Source: Sindora glabra
Taxonomy: Eukaryota; Streptophyta; Magnoliopsida; Fabales; Fabaceae
Direction of reading: 5' to 3'
Length of the DNA: 64,000 bases
NCBI GenBank assembly: GCA_020226215.1
Contig: CM035235.1
Location: forward strand, 53,597,511 to 53,661,510
The notes under the pieces were generated by a model. That model was not told where the DNA came from. It saw nothing but the letters and a program-made list of their open reading frames with translations, and did not search any database. The translations under genes and the position numbers were made by a program. Of the stretch, positions 13,178 to 25,848 are shown in pieces; the stretch's first letter is position 1; each line of letters begins with the position of its first letter.

Positions 13178-13347
13178 AAATACTTTTTTTCCCTGTCATC
13201 GAGGGGATGTGCCTCAAAATTAAAAATAGGAATTAGGGTTCCCGGTTCGACTCCACGTCATACAGGGGATGTGCCTCAAAATTAGAAATAGGGGTGTGTG
13301 AGTGTAAGAAAGAGTTTGGGCGTGGGGCAATCGGCAAATGCACCTAA
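13178..13347 (+). mobile_element. SINE-like insertion abutting the tRNA 3' end
   Basis: A segment of about 170 bp is bounded by an exact 11-bp direct repeat, AAACGCATTTT, at 13167-13177 (overlapping the tRNA acceptor end) and 13348-13358, followed by a T-rich tail. Inside are a B-box-like GGTTCGACTCC (13,244-13,254) and two copies of GGGGATGTGCCTCAAAATTA (13,203 and 13,265). Target-like duplication, an internal pol III-type box and a T-rich 3' end suggest a short retroposon. Alternatively the second B box is a broken tRNA duplicate. The SINE family is unknown to me. Confidence 0.5.
13184..13190 (+). terminator. Pol III T-run terminator of tRNA-Gly
   Basis: A run of seven T residues lies 11 nt beyond the tRNA end; a shorter T4 at 13174-13177 directly follows the discriminator base. 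Either suffices for RNA polymerase III termination. The T7 run lies inside the candidate SINE-like insertion, so the T4 may be the original signal. Confidence 0.6.
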
Positions 13348-13439
13348 AAACGCATTTTTTTTTGTTTTTATTCTTTTAAAAAATATTTTTGAATTTGATA
13401 ATAGTAAAAAAAATAACAGGTTGTTTGTATCAAAAAAAA

Positions 13440-14000
13440 TTTAAAATTATAAAATTCACATTAAGAATAAATTTTAAAAGTTGTTTTTTCATAAAATTGC
13501 ATTTAATTAAAAAATTGACATTTTAAAAGAATAAGTTAAGAAGATATTTAAAAGTTGTTTATATATTTACATTTTGAAGTTACATTCTAGTTTTTAAAAA
13601 TACATTATGAAAATAATTATTAAACCTAAAACTTTTATTTTTAAAAATAGAAAAATACCCAAAAAAAATTTAGCTCAACTAAGATCCAATGTTTCATTAA
13701 GATTTCATGTTCTTCCCTGCATCCAAGTTTTGATTGACATGAAGAATAAAATCTAAAAGTTATTTTTATTTAATTGCAAAACTAACATTTAAAAAATAAG
13801 TTAAGAAAATATTTAAAAATTATTTATGTATTTTTTAAGTTACACTATAATTTTTAAAAATACATTATAAAAATAATTATTCAAATAGAAACTTTTATTT
13901 TTAAAAATAAAAAATAACTAAAAATTTTTAATTCAAATAACATCCGATGTCTTATAAAAATTTCATATTTTCTATTACATTTAAACTCAGATTATTGATG
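13440..14000. repeat. Two diverged direct copies of an AT-rich element
   Basis: About 260 bp at 13,480-13,735 is repeated in diverged form at 13,745-14,000. Shared words in the same order include AAAATAAGTTAAGAA, AAAGTTACA..CTA, TTTTTAAAAATACATTAT, AAAATAATTATT and ACTTTTATTTTTAAAAAT. The sequence also resembles the MITE-like elements at 34,560, 49,137 and 50,985, so this is probably a nested or tandem insertion of one family. Confidence 0.5.
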
Positions 14001-15204
14001 TTTGATCAATTCTATCATATATTAAGGAATGTGGAGGAACAATTATCAAATTTAATATTTTTTTTAAAAAAAATAAAATTCCGTGTGAACTATTAAATAC
14101 TTAATATATGCATAAATTAAAAGCATAAAAGAATTCACCTTAATCTTTTTATGTCTATCCATTTATTTTAATTATTCTTACCATTAACTAAGTATATCTA
14201 ATTATTTTTAAAAATAATAAACAAACATTCCCCCCCCCCCCTCCCCAATGGCCTAAGCAAATAAGCAATACACGGACGGAAAAGGAGTCAATTTGACGCC
14301 GCGACATTATTTTCTCTGGCGTGCCCACAGTACATTATTTTCACATGGCATACCATTAATGACTTTGCCCTTGTTGGCATGATTTAAAATAAGAATTCAC
14401 TTTATTTTTAAATAATTTTTTTAATATAATATTTAAATTTAAGTAAAAAGAGATTTTATTTCATTTTATTTACAATTCCTATTTTATAAGGATTTCATTA
14501 AAATTTATTTCATTTGACTTAAAAAATATATTATATAAATAATTTATCCTTTCTTTAATATTGTTTTATTATGATATCATCAAATTTTATTTTTTAATTA
14601 ATTTTTATATATAGTTTTAATATATTACAAATAAAATAATTTATTTACAAATAAATTGAAATTATTATTTTTAATAAAATTATCAAATAATAAAATTCAT
14701 TTACAAATAAATTGAAATTATTTCTATTGAAATGAAATGAAATTAATTCTAAAAAATTGTCATGCCAAACAAACCCTTCATCTCCTTCCTAATTTATCAG
14801 ATTTCACCCTTGCGTATGGAGCCATGATCTTTCTCCTTTTTCCCTGTTTTGGTCAAATAAGGCCACATTTATGAGTCACACCAGAGTACACTTGCACCCT
14901 CTTAATTTTGCTAATACATCGAGTGCCAACCACTTGCAGCAATGCATATTAAAATAATATTCTATAAGTTTAATGATAACATTTGGGTCTTCGGACGTTA
15001 CGTAATATAGTTTACTTACGTGCTCAAATATATTACTATAATGATTAATAGATGAGCAAATTTGATTGATCATGTTTGAAATTTAATTCAATTGTATTTG
15101 ATATTTTTTATTTTTTAAAATGATATACTTTTTATTTCCTAAAACACTTCTACTATTATAAAGTGTAATAATATTATCTTTTTAATTATACTCTCTTTCT
15201 ATAG
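14001..15204. other. Spacer, no gene seen
   Basis: AT-rich with a C11-12 tract at 14,230-14,241. The stretch 14,255-14,360 is somewhat richer in GC. No conserved reading frame is recognisable. Confidence 0.5.
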
Positions 15205-15405
15205 ATCATCATTGATGCTTTGCAAGCAGCACATTCTGTGAACATATTTTGTCTTGCTCCACAGAGGCACACGACATTCGCCATTGTGAGACTCCATGTC
15301 AGGATTGATCCATTGGCTCGTCCTACTGCCATTTCACTTGGCAAAATGACAAATTTCTGGCGTCGAACGCATCACAAGGAGTATAATCCGAAGAGCATTC
15401 TTTGA
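15205..15405 (+). pseudogene. Orphan exon-like fragment, family not recognised
   Basis: A pyrimidine-rich tract ending in CTATAG (15,188-15,204) is followed by an open frame of 66 codons ending at TGA 15403-15405. GC content is clearly above the flanks (words such as PQRHTTFAIVRLHVRID and TNFWRRTHHKEYNP). This resembles a terminal exon with its acceptor site. I do not recognise the family, and no upstream exon was found in the preceding 2 kb. It may be a duplicated gene scrap. Confidence 0.3.
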
Positions 15406-17265
15406 AATAAGCATTATCTTGTTATTTCAGAGATGGTATCCTCATGATTGAAAGAGATTTTTTATACATTTTTAAGTGAAAAATATCGCATTATAATTAT
15501 AGATAATAAAAGAGGGATTATTTTCATTCTTTAAATAAAAAGCGTATTTACACATAAAAATGTAAAAATGCGGTCTTCTATCCATTAGGAACAATATTAG
15601 AGAAGATATTGTAAGTTAAATGTTAACACCTTATATTTTATAAGAATGAAAATACTTCAAAAGATAGTATATAATTTTGAAAAATAAAGGATATTTTGTG
15701 TGTTTAAGTCAAACCTTCTTGGAGGTGACTGTAATTCGCTTTTATGAAAAATCAATTGACGTGAACCAACTGGATCACTAGTAATATTGATTTTTTTTTA
15801 TTTTAATAAAGGAAATGAATTATTGAGTCAAAAATTTTAAAATAATATTCAAATTAGAATATATAAAATATATAAATTCATTATTTAGTTCACTTTTCAT
15901 GTTTTTCATCCATATTTTGAACTCATAAGCTATTTTATATTTTTAGCTTGGTAGTATAAATTTGTATCATTTTCTAATAATTATCAATTAACTAACACAC
16001 CAATAAATTGATAAATCAGATGTTAGTGAAATTAAATTATTTAATTACTTAATAAATATGTTAGTTGTTTGTATTTTATGTTAAAATGATTTTTTTATGT
16101 TTTAAATTATTTACAGTTCAATCAATAACCCACTAATTGACCTAGTAATCCAAATTTTCTTTGGAATTAATATTCCGTTATTTAACTTCTTCCGAGTTAA
16201 TATTCGGTTTGATTTTAATAAGTATGCATATTGGTCCCTCATTGTTGGCCAACTGATTGATTGTCTCCCCATATGAATAGGATCAGGTACACCATTTTTA
16301 GGACCAATAACCACTTTACTGTAGATTTCCATCTTATATAAGATCAAAAGAATGGATGAAGTTTTTTTATATATCAAATTTTATTTAACGTATGAAATTT
16401 AATTATTCACATTGAATTTTATATTTTTTTTAATAAAAAATACTCAATCTAATAGTTCATAATTCAATAAAATCATATTTTTAGTTTTTCACCATATACA
16501 GTAGAATTAACCAAAGAATGACGAACTTTATTATCAAAGTGACTATGATTATGGTAGTCACCATGTCAAGTCTGAATGATCATGTCTAACCTAATTATAC
16601 TTCAATTCCTCCTATTTTAAAAATATATATTCAAACCCTTCTTTTTCGAAAGCAGCAAAAATGAATGTATTTCTAAAACAAAAATAAAAGAATATGAATA
16701 CATACAAAAGGAAAAGCTAATATTTCTGAAGTTAAAAAAAGTATAGATGTTATAGATGTAATTATACTGACCCTTAGAAGAGGTGGGTGTAATTTAATCT
16801 TTTATTTAATAGCTCAATTTATTTTCACCACAACAATGATACTTTCTATTTGTTAAGCTCTATATCACAAGGTTCAGTAAAAGTTACAGCCAAGACCCTC
16901 ATTCAGCATCTGCTACAACTTTGTGAAACAAATAGAACATAGGAACCGAAATCAAAATATTAAAAACTAGAAATAAAAGATGGAATAGTCTAACATGCCT
17001 GCGCTCCAGTATAGCGCCAATTCACTTGATTTGCTGACTGCCAAGCGCCAAAGTTCCCCGGAGAAAGGACTGTAAATTTCTCCTCTGTAAATAGTTGATG
17101 TTCAAAACCGTCCTTGAGAGATCATCAGTCAGTCAATATGGCATGCGTCTGCAGATGTAGCCTGAAAGGTCTTCAATCAACATGTTTATCCGCCAAGGAA
17201 GACGAAGCCTGTTTTAAATTTAAATGCTCAGTTGAAAGCATGAAATGGACACATTCTTCTGCTTT
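15406..17265. other. Spacer plus 3' flank of the MGP4-type gene
   Basis: AT-rich without a recognisable gene. From about 16,860 to 17,265 the base composition rises and the sequence is the likely 3' UTR and polyadenylation region of the minus-strand gene ending at 17266. An 88-codon open frame on the minus strand at 16,111-16,377 shows no known family and no splice context. Confidence 0.45.
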
Positions 17266-20200
17266 CTACAATGCACCAAGAGGAGACTCAAGGGCATGAT
17301 CATCCACCAACCACAGGCCATAGTCACGAAATCGCTTTATCTTCTTCTCAAAACCTAAGATGTAATTATTATGGATTATAACATGCATCCCTTTAGTTTC
17401 CTTAACCCACGTCTTGTTCTTGAAGTACAATCCCCCTGTGGGGAATGCTGCCTGGGGCAGCAGGTAGAGATCCACCTGCAAAAAGTCATGGATAAATAAT
17501 CATGAGAAAGGCAAACAGCCGAACGTAATAGTGCAATTTAGATATTACACAAACAAATTGGCAGCAAACGTAGATGAAGTCGTGTAATTAAACTAATTAT
17601 TTTGAAACCATATATCAAGCTTCGAGAACACATCCGAGAAAAACATCAAGATCGAAACACCAGGAATAAAATGACATTGGTGAGGAGGGAAGGTCAAGTG
17701 CATAATGTTGCATACAATAACAATCTCAGAACCATCACATCGGGCTTAATAAACTGAATCTACTTGATTAAAGGATTCATAATGAAGCCTACAATGGCAT
17801 TGACTGAGAGTTCTTTTCAAAAACACAATATCCCTGTTGACCATCAAATTATTTCTAAGAAAAAATATTAAGATAACTGAGTTCCCTTTTCAATCTTATA
17901 AGTAATATATGAAATTATGCAAAATAAAAGGGAAAAAAGGCATATAAAACAAAGTAAAAAACCTCCTTAGCAGTCTTCATCAAAGCCCAGTTAAATGCAG
18001 GCTGATCATTAGATTTCTGGGTTCTTGACCATGGCTGAATCTGCATTTCCTCAATCCACTTCTTCATAACTAGCTTCGCTCCATCAGTAGGGCGTAGGAA
18101 AATCATGCAACTGCATATGTAAGGGCGGCCCTTTTTCCCTGGAGGCGGTAAATCATGAGAGTGGTTCAAAGGCTTGACCTGACCATGCAAAGAAATTAAA
18201 AGCAGAAAAAACAAGATTAGAATACAAGGGAACAGAATCACTGCATATGTCTGGAAGAGAAAAAGGGAAAGAACCAGATCTCATTTTACTGGGATCTTGC
18301 CACACACTATGGTGCATCAAAATGTTCCAGTTAGGTCTCCAATATGAAACTTAAAGACATGTATTTGACATATTTAATAACACGTAGAGAATTATATCAC
18401 TAATATGAATGTAAATATGTCCATGTCAAATTTGTGTAGTGTCTTGAATCTAAGGATGTTTTCCTGCAAAATATTTTATTTATTGATGCACCAAACATGT
18501 TTAATCAGGATGCATACTACCAGTAAATAATGTTGGAAGTCCAACCACTGCAAAAATTTTCCTCCCTTGATGGACGTGTCAGTGATAATCATCCCATTTA
18601 CCCTAAAAGGGGGGTAGTGCAAAATGCAAATTATACCTAACAGATTTTGTGCTGAAAGTTGAAAGATATAATGTGATATTAGTCTATCATCTTGTGGTCC
18701 AGCAATATGAAATTTTGACACAACAAGCAGAATAAATTTGGCATTCAAAGTGCATCTGAATGAAGATATAGTAGAATTAATTATTGAAAGTTGCGCTCCA
18801 CTAAGATTTTACTTTCCCTTTGTTTGTCAGTATTCCACAATAATAAAATAGATAATGAAACAACATAAAATTCAATTAGAAAATTAAAACTATGATAACA
18901 TGCATAAAAATAACTGTATCAAAATGCATCCCACCATTAGTGCTCCTGTAGAATCATAGCTACATGATCCTCAATAAGCAAGTTCCCCGCATATTTAATT
19001 CATTTTCACTGTGTCCTCAAAATAATCATAACTGACATGAAAAGGTTATATTGACATACTTACCTCCCTCATATCATCTGTAAAGTACACATCATGATTT
19101 CCTTGCAGATAAGGAAATGGATCAGCCAGCCAGACCATATCAACATCGTTGTACATAACACTATATCCAAGCTCCACAATGTTCAGTAGGTGGCGCGGCC
19201 TCCTGGCAGTAAAGTTGAAGAAACCCTAGACAATGAAATAAACAAGCATGAACTCTGTAATTCTGCAAAGAATTCATCAATATATATTCAAATAAACACC
19301 AAAAGAGTTAATGCATGAGATGATAAACATTAACTAAAATTACAAGGCTGCATCAAAACAAACAGGACCTATAAAAGTTGTCTTTATTTTAGCCCGAAAA
19401 ATTTTATATATGAAGCAACACGAGAATTTTTAAAAAAATTAGGATATGGGATACAATTAGGATAAGTAATATATATATATATATAGTCAAACTGGAAGTC
19501 ATACTTTGAGGTAACATTGTAACCAAAAAGGTGAGCAATTATGCTCTTTACATCTGCTACTTAAAGAGAGGAACAATCATGTTTTTAGAAAATAGCAATA
19601 AGAATGAAAAATTTGATGATCAGTTGATAGTTGATACCTGATTGATTTTAAATGGCATAAAAATTCGATTACATTATATTTCTTTCTGTCAATAACTTGT
19701 TGGTTCCTTTAAAAAATATCAAAATCCAAATTTAGAATGGATATTTGATCGCATAAAAGAAAAGTGAATCTGAGATGTATCTCGAATCGGTAAGAATCAG
19801 TGCTGCACCTAACATCTGAAAATTAAAAAGTTAGGAAACCACAGATTTGATTCTTCTCTGATACTAATAGGAGAAGTGTCCGTCAAGTACTAGAATCCGA
19901 CGCTGGTGGGATACTGGTTCTTCAACATTAATGAAAAATTCGTGCTTCATAGAATTTTGTGAACAGGATAATATTTGATTCAAGTTATCGTTAACGAATG
20001 CCCAATTTGAATCAGTACATATAGGCACTGAATTCAGTATCAACTACCAGGTTCACCTCACTAGACTTGGTAGCATTATCACAAATTGTAAGTAAGAAAT
20101 TTTCCATTGGTACAACGTAATATCATTAGATTATTACAAAACCAAAAAGGTGCATACCTTAGATCCGAACTTATGAGCAGCTTCAGCATCAAGCACAGGT

Positions 20201-20637
20201 GGAATGAGCACAGCATGGCCAGGCCAACGCTCATTCACTTTATATAGCGTAGCATAGTCCTCGGCGATCACAAGCACTTTGTCTTGGTGTTTTTGCCGTG
20301 TGATGCTTATCAACCAATTGTTCAGAAACGGCAAGTACGGTTGGCTCACAGCACAAACTATCACAGTCCCATTTTTTGCCACAAACGAGAGCGCTTGCGA
20401 TAAAGTGTAATGACGCCATTTCGAAATAACAGGTTTGGTGGTTGAGAAAAGGCCTTCGGGCATTTCCAACAATGGCCAGAAAACACCAAACACCACCATG
20501 AGAGCTAGCAGGCCGATAAGGGTTGTGGGGTTGAAAATCGAAATGGGTCTTTGAGAATTCGTCGAAGAACGAAGCGAACCAGGATATGGATTCAAAACCG
20601 GCATCTGGATTGGTCTTTGATACAGAAACGATGACAT
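17266..20637 (-). CDS. MGP4: GT77 alpha-1,3-xylosyltransferase for rhamnogalacturonan II (RGXT/MGP4 type)
   Basis: Four exons (20637-20158, 19225-19064, 18178-17963, 17475-17266), all phase 0 with GT-AG borders, encode 355 aa; RGXT family members are about 360 aa. The N-terminus begins MSSFLYQRPI and has a single membrane anchor at about residues 39-57, as expected for a Golgi type II enzyme. The DxD metal/nucleotide-sugar motif is in MYNDVDMVW (D187 and D189). Family blocks follow: GGLYFKNKTWV, VIIHNNYILGF and the C-terminal GLWLVDDHALESPLG. Members of this family transfer xylose from UDP-xylose to fucose of rhamnogalacturonan II side chain A. Arabidopsis MGP4 (At4g01220) is needed for pollen tube growth. 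The assignment to the MGP4 member rather than RGXT1-3 rests on the N-terminal motif and on the neighbouring At4g01210-type gene. No lesions are seen. Confidence 0.92.
19469..19485. repeat. (AT)n microsatellite in intron 1 of the MGP4-type gene
   Basis: An AT dinucleotide run inside the 932-bp first intron (20157-19226), with no effect on splice sites. Confidence 0.9.
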
Positions 20638-22730
20638 TGCTCAAATTTTATCGGAAAATTTTAAAGAACAAATCAAACAAGAGCTCTACAAGTAATTACA
20701 GGGCTTAATTGCAAAATATACGAATTTTCACAAGTAATTTTGATCTTCTGCTGCAGTGGAGTCGATGAAGGTAAAAATTTAGACTTGAGATGGGATCTGT
20801 GAAATGCTGGAGAAAGCCACTGAACCCAGAGCTAGATTTTGGGTCAGAAAGACGGGTATAATTGGACCCGTGATTTGATGATCCGATCCTTTGTAAAAAA
20901 ATCAATATTAAATATCATAAATGAAGTTGTTTTGATCAAATAAAGATTCAATTAATTTCATTGACCAATCTAAAAGTTTGATTACGTTTTTGGAAAATGA
21001 TTCAGTACATGATATGTCATCATGTCATTAAGAGTTTTATAGTATTAATGGATGAAAAAAATGATGTGTGATTAAAAATTATAAAAAAATGATATATATA
21101 ATAAAAAATAATAATAATTAAATTTTTTATTAGAAGAAAAAGAGTTCTAGCAATTTTTATTAACACAATAAAACATAAATATGGTAGAATCAAATTATCT
21201 TTCACTAGGAATAGATAAAATTTAAATTGTTTATAAAAAAAATGTTATAATATCAAACTAAAATTTGATTTATACCGATGCCAATTCATTTCATTTTTAT
21301 TAAAAGAATAAAGAGAAAAGAAAACTTAAGGTAGTGCAAGAGAGGAACAAGAGACAGATTCTAGGCTATCCATCAACTTATGTTTTTAGTTATACATAGA
21401 TTAATATAAGCACTAATGTTTTCAGTGATTATGGGTTCATAACTTTTCTAAACTACGTTCTAATCACGAAATACACGGATAATAGACACAATGACGTGCT
21501 TTTCTGATCTTTTCACTTATATTGGTTCATGATATTATCTAGGTTTTGTACTATATACTCTAAATAACTATCATAAAAAATTTTCACGAATTGAAAAGCT
21601 ATAATTGTTTAGTAAATTAGATTTTAAAATATTTTTCAATTTAACTTTTTACAAATGAAATTATAGTTTTTGTATATTTGTTACATACAAAATCTTTATA
21701 AAATTATACATTTCATTAAAAAAAATTAAACTTGCAACATTTCAAATTATCTACTAAAGTATAAGGGTTAGTTTATTTATTATTTTTAAAATAGCTTTAT
21801 ATTTTTTCTTTATCCATTATTTTTAATATATTTTATATCTTTTACTACGTTTAAATTTCGATCTATGGTACTTGAAGATATATGCATAATGTTTTACCAA
21901 TAAAAGAAAAATTATATATTTTCTTAACTTACTTTTTATTTTTAATGTTAATTTTATAATTAAATAAAGTTTTTCTTTATTTCTTAATAAAAACTACCTT
22001 TTATTATTTATTTTCTTTGAATCTGAAAATAATTTTAAAAAATAAAACAATTTTAAAAAATTATTCAAACGAACTCATATTACAAGCTAAGTTGTCAAAG
22101 TTGAGAGCAAGATCCCTATTTATACTCTCGAACTACTAAAAATCCAAAATTTATTTCATTTGCAAAATTGTTCAAATAGTGCATAAAATCAATTTCAAAT
22201 AAATTGAGTTTAACTTTTGTGGTTCTAGATCAGGGCTAACAAAAAGATTGTAACTATCAGAGGGTTAAAAACCTTAAACTTTGCATCTAGGAGATGGCAG
22301 ACAGATGCAAATGCAGGTAGCGCCCGATGAATCACAATGATTCTGGTGGACGGAACTTAAAAGAAAGACATCATACATCAAAACTGTAAAAGGAGTCAAT
22401 AAATTCTTCATGCTATCAGTACTACATCATACACATTTACAAGTGCCTGAACACAACTAACTCAAGTATTTAGCTGATGTATCTACACAAAATTAAGGAT
22501 AGTTGGTAGGGCGCAAGATTCAACTAGCGGTAGCAGAAGATCCTGACCATTATCGTTACCAGCAAGGCGGCTACTATACACGGTCATTATTCAGGAGCTC
22601 GAACTAGAATCGAATTCAATTCCGGGCATTTAGCAGAAAAACGGCCAAGGAAAAAGAGAAATAAGCACCTTAGATTCTATCTATATTAACGTGCATTGTT
22701 CAGTTCCACCATAAAGAAACTTGCTGGTGT
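20638..22730. other. Spacer between the MGP4-type and ABIL1 genes
   Basis: The part next to 20637 (to about 20,900) is less AT-rich and should hold the 5' UTR and promoter of the MGP4-type gene. The part from about 22,240 to 22,730 is the likely 3' UTR of ABIL1. Between them is AT-rich DNA with a degenerate MITE-like element at about 21,768-22,078 (ends GGGTTAGTTTATTTATTATT and the inverse of TGAGTTCGTTTGAATAATT). Confidence 0.45.
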
Positions 22731-25700
22731 TCATGAGACATAACTAGCCCTCAGTTTTGGTGCTTTCGGCTTAGCAAAGAAGGCTGATAGCACACTTTTG
22801 CTGCGAGCTGGGGCGTGGGCAATCTCACGGCGATTTTGGTTGTCAAATGACCTGAATGTTGTCAATGGTTTGGAACCCTCCAACGCATCCTGCGAAAGGA
22901 AGGTCTATCAATAACTTGAATGCACTTAAATCCCTTTATCAAAAGGTGATAAATTATTAAAGACTGCAAGGAACATGAACAACTGCATCCTTAGGCTCCC
23001 TGATAAAAAATGGGGCATTTCCAATATTCAGTACGAAAGCTAACAAAAGGTATTTCCTAGCAGCATCTGTCTATTTACCCTCGTGTCCTTCAACAAGAGC
23101 TTGCCAAACTGAATTGACAAGCGATTACAAAAATCAACAAAAAGCTTTCAGGAACATAGTCAAACAAGGGGCAAAAGATAATAATAACAGTTGACCATCA
23201 GGCATGTTTCCAAGCATGTGTGCTTCCTCAAGAATATGACTTACCCTGCGTGTGACACCAAATGCTTGCATAGCTGTAGCAGAGGCAGGACCTCCATTTG
23301 GTAAGTGAATTTGAGCTGCTGAGGATTTCGCCCCGGTACCCTCTTCATTATCTACAAAAATGTTACCTCAATTGTAAGAAGCATTTCTGGAGGACAGAAC
23401 CACCACTGCTAGGCCAAATAGAGTTAACCACTATAATATAAATGATACTCCTACCCTACATACCTAAAAGGTGGAAAACTCCAGAGGTCTTGGAAGAAAA
23501 TTTTGGGTCCTCTTTACTGCAAATATTAGAAGTGTTAAAAGAGTAAAAAAAGATATCATTCTCCAACACTGTCATTCATGGCAAGAGTGCAAAACAGAGA
23601 AGGCAACAATCATGAATAGCTTTCAATTATAAACTTTCGAAGACTTACTTTATTGAAGCATTTGTCCCTTTTAAGGTAGATTTAGTTTCCGAAGCCAAAT
23701 GCCATGAAAGTGTTTTTGATGCCAAGGCCCCTAAATAATAAATATAGTAGATCAAAATAAATAACATGATATCTGGTTAATGCCAAAAAATACACATCAA
23801 AAGCAATACCAAAAACTCCAGAAAAGAACATATCCTCAATTACACACCTGGAGGTTGAGAACGTGCCCTAGCTTGAAAAAGATTTTGCCTTGCATCAGTC
23901 TGTATGTGTGGACTGAAATGCACCTTTTTATTGACATTGTCTACTTGCATTGTTTACAAATGCACAGACAACAATAAGTATACAAAACTAAAAGGTTATA
24001 AATTTGGACAACAAAATTACTTCCAGAAGAACATAACAGAAGCTACACATACTTGGCAATATGTAGTGCTTATGATGTCGGGGAATGACAGCCAACAATT
24101 GCTGCTGCCTTAGACCTTCTTTATCCGTGTAAATTTGGCATGTAAAAAGTTGCTGCTCGTAAGGAAACAAGTTACTTCTACTCCACCAATTGATATTGTC
24201 TATGTTAACACAACATTATCCAATATGTAACTACCTGATTTAAGGTAGAGACCTTCAAATCCATGGTTGAGACATCCATGGTTTGCTGCTCAAGAAGGTC
24301 AGTTAATTTGTACGCTACAGTTCCAAGGTGATCAACAGCATTCACAAGGGCTCTTACAGCATAATCTTTCAGGTTGTCAAGCACCCTAATAAAGAAAACG
24401 TATTGAAGGAGAAATATGTGCAATTTAAAACAGATAGAACAAATGCTCGCAGGATGTTATTCACACATTTCTTTATATCAGGCAGCAAACTGAACTCAAC
24501 ATATGATGAATGAACTCACTTCTGACGTACATATTCTGGCATAAGACCAAAATTAATCACTATAAGACTCCCTGAACACACATGTAAGGTGTCCTATCAG
24601 ATGCCCTTCCAAATGAAGCAATATTAATTGGTCAAGAAACTTTCTCTAGGACACACATTCAAGTGTATTATTCTTCCTAAGGATTAACACTGAGTCTAGG
24701 ATTCTGTCTGGGATGAGGCCATGCCATAACATCTGCTGTCAATGGTCCACAATTGAGAAACGACCAAAGGTCTTAGACCCGTATTATGAATGGCTCTGCC
24801 TATATGCAGAAATGCAGACAAAATAAGGGGGGGAAATAAGCTTCATTACCTTAAATCCTTTTTAACCTATATCATGCGATGATGCCAGTACACAATAAGA
24901 GTTTGTTATGAGGAAAAATGATCATAAAAAACTTTGATATATTCAACATGTCGAATTGTCCAACACCCGTAATATGATCTAGAAAAATTGTCATCACACT
25001 GGCATCCGTAGTAAGCACTAGCTACCAATTAAAACTATCGTAATAGAGTCACTAGTTGCCTGCCTTGATGAAGAGCTTCAACCATTCAAATATAAAAGCA
25101 ACTGAAGTAAGGCGAGAGAAACTGCCATCAGCTTAACAATAAAATGAAAAATGCTCACGTAATAAATAAATGTACTTACATTTGTTTCTGCTCGCTGTGA
25201 AGATAAGATTTTTCACAGTATTCTGCAGCAGAATATAGTTGAGGCCTCAAGTTCTTGAGTTCCTGGCATGAACATCATTGGAGAATCAAATGATTCGCCA
25301 TACATGATTCAAAGCATACCCACAATGTGCCGACAATTTATCCAGGGCAGTGTCCTCAGAGGACATTGGTCCCTTACGAAGTAAAAAAAAATCAAATATT
25401 TGAAAAGGCCCTCATAATTTAATTGCATTTCGTAGCCAATTGATCCAAAAATCCATTTCCTCAAAAGAAAATCCATAATCAGTAAGAAAACAAAACCTCC
25501 GGACCCTAATTTCGCCAGACGCTCTTCCATGACCAAAACAAAAGGCAGAAATTGAAAAGTCAACCCATAACCAGAAAAAAAAATTCTCAAAATTCAAGCA
25601 AAACGACCTCAGAATCGCAATTAAAACGAATGAAAAGAACATAAAGAAGTACGAAAAACACATTCTATCAATCAAAAAACAAACAATCGCAGATCTGGGC

Positions 25701-25848
25701 CAAAAATCCCACACCCAAAACACACAAAACAAAGTAGAAAGCGTAGGTCTAGAACCTGCAAGGCCTTGACAAAACTCTTGCTCCGCTCCATAGAAACCTC
25801 ATCATATGTCATTGCTTGACCGGCCATCCTAGGATGCTCGAACTCCAT
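22731..25848 (-). CDS. ABIL1: ABL interactor-like protein, SCAR/WAVE complex subunit
   Basis: Nine exons (25848-25756, 25262-25180, 24385-24235, 24152-24053, 23940-23848, 23730-23649, 23516-23464, 23351-23245, 22889-22731) give an uninterrupted 306-aa frame with GT-AG junctions throughout; Arabidopsis ABIL1 is about 300 aa. The conserved ABI helical core occupies roughly residues 13-150 (MTYDEVSMERSKSFVKALQ, NLKDYAVRALVNAVDHLG, then YTDKEGLRQQQLL and PRHHKHYI). The middle (150-255) is Ser/Gln-rich and variable. The C-terminus ends RSKSVLSAFFAKPKAPKLR, a block I recall from ABIL1. ABIL proteins are part of the five-subunit SCAR/WAVE complex that activates ARP2/3 actin nucleation, affecting trichome and pavement cell shape. 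I chose ATG 25848; an upstream in-frame GTG at 25872 is not a plant start. No lesions are seen. Confidence 0.94.

Noticed and set aside
13440..14000. Second tRNA or small RNA gene downstream of tRNA-Gly
   Set aside because: Only AT-rich diverged repeats are present; no cloverleaf or Pol III boxes.
14230..14241. Homopolymer C tract as a functional element
   Set aside because: Probably a slippage tract; another lies at 51,577. Nothing nearby gives it a role.
16111..16377. 88-codon minus-strand open frame
   Set aside because: No recognised family, no splice or promoter context and AT-rich codon use.
25309..25732. Two overlapping minus-strand open frames (93 and 106 codons)
   Set aside because: They lie inside intron 1 of ABIL1, are hydrophobic and low in complexity, and the ABIL1 splice chain is complete without them.
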